Positions 8,134 through 9,801 of a stretch of DNA of 9,801 bases are shown here, piece by piece. A program made the translations under genes and the position numbers. The notes under the pieces are model-generated. The model worked only from the letters and a program-made list of their open reading frames with translations, was not told the origin of the DNA and ran no database searches. The DNA is from Candidatus Peregrinibacteria bacterium (GTDB taxonomy: Bacteria; Patescibacteria; Gracilibacteria; UM-FILTER-43-11). Every line of letters begins with the position of its first letter. Position 1 is the first letter of the stretch. The stretch lies in NCBI GenBank assembly GCA_030620215.1, contig JAUXFE010000014.1, positions 1-9,801 of the forward strand, written 5' to 3'.

Positions 8134-8554
8134 TGGTTATTTGGCTCAATTAAGGGAATATGTCTTACAAAAAATTCACATCCGCGTAAAAGCCAAACCC
8201 ATAGGGTGGATGGTTTCTGTGATTGAAAGCCGAGACGCATCATTGTTCCATTACTAGCTCACAGCTTTTCTAGCATTGTATCACTAAATAAATATTTGTC
8301 AAGTAAAAAAATATATGATTAAATCATGTTCAGTTAAAATAATGAACACGGGGTTTGAACTCATCCATGCCTGCCATTAATATTTAAGATTTGTGAATTC
8401 TGATTCTCATTCTAGATTCTAGAATGCAAAATCTTACATTGAATCAGAAATCCGCCATCGGCTCTGAGGTAGTAATAATTAAAACTATACGAAAGGTAAG
8501 TGAAAATTGTTACATGCTCAGGCTCGAAGAGAAATCTGAAATCACAAATATTTT
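8134..8554. other. Gene-free stretch upstream of tRNA-Thr
   Basis: No coding frame here has family-like sequence; the short open frame reaching 8257 is a chance frame overlapping the start of the giant gene. The stretch holds the upstream side of the giant-gene promoter, an AT-rich segment at 8280-8345 with small palindromes (ATGATT-A-AATCAT at 8315-8327; TGTTCA/TGAACA at 8327-8332 and 8343-8348), and the heptamer-word inverted repeat at 8395-8452. The tRNA promoter should lie here but I could not identify a convincing one. Confidence 0.6.
8395..8452. repeat. Nested inverted repeat of 7-nt words before tRNA-Thr
   Basis: The inner hairpin CATTCTAG (8408-8415) and CTAGAATG (8419-8426) is perfect over 8 bp with a 3-nt loop. 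Outer arms 8395-8406 and 8441-8452 match at 11 of 12 positions. The left side reads as heptamers GAATTCT, GATTCTC, ATTCTAG, ATTCTAG. The layout is the same as in the other gaps but with a different word. Confidence 0.75.
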
Positions 8555-8630
8555 GCCACCCTAGCTCAGCTGGTAGAGCAATCCCTTCGTAAGGGAGAGG
8601 TCACCGGTTCAAGTCCGGTGGGTGGCTCCA
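8555..8630 (+). tRNA. tRNA-Thr, anticodon CGU (reads ACG)
   Basis: This is a complete 76-nt cloverleaf with an encoded CCA end. The acceptor stem GCCACCC (8555-8561) pairs with GGGTGGC (8620-8626). The D-arm is GCTC/GAGC with AGCTGGTA in the loop. The anticodon loop TTCGTAA (8586-8592) gives CGT at 8588-8590, and the T-arm is ACCGG/CCGGT with TTCAAGT. G1-C72 and C2-G71 agree with known threonyl identity elements. The first anticodon-stem pair is an A-G mismatch (8581 with 8597), and the discriminator is U (8627) rather than the A usual in E. coli tRNA-Thr. No CRISPR, integrase or duplicated 3' end suggesting an attachment site is seen nearby. Confidence 0.98.
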
Positions 8631-8634
8631 GAAT

Positions 8635-8764
8635 ACGATTTATGATTTATGATTAAAGATTTACGTAAATTGTAATTACTACTTATCGTGGCTTTGCCCG
8701 TTCGTTTATTGCTATCAAGGGGTATATCGTACAACGTTAATCATAAATCATTAATCGTTATGAT
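8635..8764. repeat. Inverted repeat of 7-nt words between tRNA-Thr and the PRC gene
   Basis: Arms 8636-8656 and 8737-8757 pair at 20 of 21 positions. The left side reads as heptamers ACGATTT, ATGATTT, ATGATTA, AAGATTT from 8635. The right side reads TTAATCA, TAAATCA, TTAATCG, TTATGAT from 8737 to 8764. The last word contains the ATG of the PRC-barrel gene, so the repeat runs up to and into its start codon. Confidence 0.85.
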
Positions 8765-9293
8765 AAAAGAATACAAATCAATCATAGGTACCCCGATTAT
8801 GCATTTCGATGAAGGCTCACTTTTAGCCATGGTTAAAGATGTGGTCATCAATCCGGATACAGGTAAAATCGAGGCATTTTGGGTAAAGCCTTTAACTGTG
8901 CCGATGTTTAATGCTGTAATCCAGTCTCAGGATATCGTGGAGTGGAAAAAGAATATTTATATAAAGAATGATTCGGTTATTACAAATCCAATCGATATCA
9001 TCAGGATTTCCGATATTATGGCTAAAGAAACTTATATTATAGGCAACCGAGTTCAAAATAAGGACGGTAAATATTATGGGAAAGTTTATAACATTACTTT
9101 TGATACGGGAAGTTTTTATTTACACCAAATCCACGTTCAAAAATCTATCTTGGGGATAATTAATTATGAACAGCGCATATTTTCATTTGATGGCATTATT
9201 GAAGTCACACCTTCCGCTATCATTATTAAAGACGAAGCAATAGAGAAGGAAGAAGTTGTTAAAACTACTTTAGCCGAAGATCCGTCAGCTTAA
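8760..9293 (+). CDS. Two-domain PRC-barrel protein
   Basis: The 177-aa product has two tandem PRC-barrel-like halves. Residues about 5-75 contain IIGTPIMHFDEGSLLAMVKD and a DPDTG-like turn (NPDTGKIEAFWV). Residues about 90-158 contain IIGNRVQNKDGKYYGKVYN and end in the strands RIFSFDGIIEV and AIIIKD. The tail is acidic. PRC-barrels are small beta-barrels found in the photosynthetic reaction centre H subunit, RimM and many stand-alone proteins where the ligand is unknown, so no specific role is given. I chose ATG at 8760. A GTG at 8688 would add 24 residues encoded by the inverted-repeat arm, with no resemblance to the family. No Shine-Dalgarno is seen. The gene follows tRNA-Thr by 129 bp and converges with the pilin-like gene. 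Confidence 0.85.
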   Translation: MIKEYKSIIGTPIMHFDEGSLLAMVKDVVINPDTGKIEAFWVKPLTVPMFNAVIQSQDIVEWKKNIYIKNDSVITNPIDIIRISDIMAKETYIIGNRVQNKDGKYYGKVYNITFDTGSFYLHQIHVQKSILGIINYEQRIFSFDGIIEVTPSAIIIKDEAIEKEEVVKTTLAEDPSA

Positions 9294-9302
9294 TTTTTCC
9301 AA

Positions 9303-9357
9303 ACCTGCCTGCTACATCCTACGTAGTAGTTACTACTACGGAGTACGGGCGGCAGGT
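9303..9357. repeat. Nested palindromic element in the PRC-pilin gap
   Basis: Outer 7-bp arms ACCTGCC (9303-9309) and GGCAGGT (9351-9357) enclose an inner perfect hairpin CGTAGTAG-TTA-CTACTACG (9322-9340). The segment is more GC-rich than its surroundings. It has no T-run after it on the + strand, so it is not a good intrinsic terminator for the PRC gene. It looks like a palindromic intergenic repeat. I have the impression that CCTGCC/GGCAGG palindromes recur in CPR genomes, but I cannot verify this here. Confidence 0.75.
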
Positions 9358-9363
9358 AGGCAC

Positions 9364-9395
9364 AAAAAACCTACCCCAATGTACATCGGGGTAGG
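9364..9395 (-). terminator. Intrinsic terminator of the pilin-like gene
   Basis: Read on the minus strand, an 8-bp GC-rich stem CCTACCCC/GGGGTAGG (9395-9388 and 9377-9370) is followed immediately by six T residues (9369-9364). It lies 24 nt past the pilin TAA stop. On the + strand the same stem is followed only by AATTAATTT, so it may act weakly for the PRC gene as well. Confidence 0.9.
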
Positions 9396-9419
9396 AATTA
9401 ATTTATGTTAATTCAAAAA

Positions 9420-9767
9420 TTATCCTAGTGCAGTAGTAACAAACTGAACAGTTGTGTATGCAAGAAGGATTATAACGATACCTATTACAGCATAGGTAAT
9501 AACCTTCTTAGCTTTACCAACTTGTTCTTCGTTGCCACCGGCAGTTACCATCAAAACACCCGCGTAAATCAAGAAAGCCACTGCAATCAACCCAAGCAAA
9601 CCTAGGAAGAAGTTAATTATTGTAGTGATGTTTTGCCCTAAAGTACCTTGAGCGGTAGCAGACGGAGCTGCACCAGTTTGAGGATTATCCCAAAAACCAG
9701 CACTTTGAGCAAAAGCATTATTAGCGTATAACGTTAATGCGCCAAGAGAAGCAAGAATTTTTTTCAT
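9420..9767 (-). CDS. Pilin-like T4SS_pilin-family protein with signal peptide
   Basis: The 115-aa precursor starts with a classic signal peptide: Lys2-Lys3, a short hydrophobic core and cleavage after Ala-Phe-Ala (residue 20). The mature chain has a Gln/Ala/Pro-rich N-terminus. Two hydrophobic helices follow (about 47-75 and 89-110), joined by the polar turn TAGGNEEQVGKAKK. This layout and turn match the small VirB2/TrbC-like pilin family seen in Patescibacteria (Pfam T4SS_pilin type). Such proteins are thought to sit in the membrane and assemble into secretion or surface filaments; no partner ATPase or VirB gene is in this window. I chose ATG at 9767. An in-frame TTG at 9800 would add 11 polar residues before the signal peptide. 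No Shine-Dalgarno is seen; the leader is AATTAAACAAAAACAAATC. The upstream region lies outside the window. Confidence 0.9.
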   Translation of the reverse strand: MKKILASLGALTLYANNAFAQSAGFWDNPQTGAAPSATAQGTLGQNITTIINFFLGLLGLIAVAFLIYAGVLMVTAGGNEEQVGKAKKVITYAVIGIVIILLAYTTVQFVTTALG

Positions 9768-9801
9768 GATTTGTTTTTGTTTAATTAATAAATTCTTCAA
9801 A

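Noticed and set aside
8296..8324. TTGTCA and TTAAAT with 17-nt spacing, + strand
   Set aside because: The -10 match is only 4 of 6 in very AT-rich DNA, and no gene follows for more than 200 bp. Likely chance.
8348..8366. T-arm-like string GGGTTTGAACTC
   Set aside because: The flanks do not form a T-stem or an acceptor stem on either strand, so there is no support for a second tRNA or a tRNA fragment.
8688..8759. GTG-initiated 24-residue extension of the PRC-barrel protein
   Set aside because: It is encoded largely by the inverted-repeat arm and its spacer, and is unlike any PRC N-terminus.
9768..9800. TTG-initiated 11-residue extension of the pilin-like protein
   Set aside because: It would put polar residues before a normal Met-Lys-Lys signal peptide; ATG at 9767 is the natural start.
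1..9801. CRISPR array, insertion sequence, integrase or toxin-antitoxin pair
   Set aside because: No regularly spaced identical repeats with unique spacers, no transposase or recombinase motifs, and no paired small overlapping genes were found.

Overview
The window looks like a chromosomal segment of a Candidate Phyla Radiation (Patescibacteria) bacterium. The clearest pointer is the small secreted protein at the right end, which matches the two-helix 'T4SS_pilin' type common in that group. The DNA is AT-rich, all five start codons lack a recognisable Shine-Dalgarno sequence, and a very long hypothetical coiled-coil protein with a zincin motif is present. Long frames contain no in-frame TGA and dusB ends in TGA, so the code appears standard. 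That argues against the UGA=Gly lineages (Gracilibacteria, Absconditabacteria/SR1). The assignment is an inference; a Peregrinibacteria-like or Parcubacteria-like lineage is possible but unproven.

Layout. On the + strand: priA (47-2347, replication restart helicase), a 172-bp gap holding a perfect 34-bp inverted repeat, and dusB (2520-3488, tRNA dihydrouridine synthase). A 238-bp convergent gap follows, with a second large imperfect inverted repeat. Then comes one enormous minus-strand gene (3727-8082, 1451 aa): an N-terminal Lys/Glu-rich coiled coil, a central HELLH metallopeptidase-like domain and a C-terminal helical region of unknown function. It has a good sigma70-like promoter at 8105-8133. 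A 472-bp gap follows with a third, smaller inverted repeat, then tRNA-Thr(CGU) (8555-8630), another inverted repeat, a two-domain PRC-barrel protein (8760-9293, +), and a convergent minus-strand pilin-like gene (9420-9767) with a clear intrinsic terminator.

The genes do not form an obvious pathway. priA, dusB and the tRNA are housekeeping; the giant protein, the PRC-barrel protein and the pilin are lineage-type accessory or surface-associated genes. Two things stand out. One is the giant zincin/coiled-coil protein. The other is that four separate intergenic gaps are built from degenerate 7-nt words, a different word at each locus, arranged as inverted repeats. priA also carries two in-frame, repeat-derived insertions: a GC-rich 13-bp-stem palindrome and a 16-bp tandem repeat read in all three frames.
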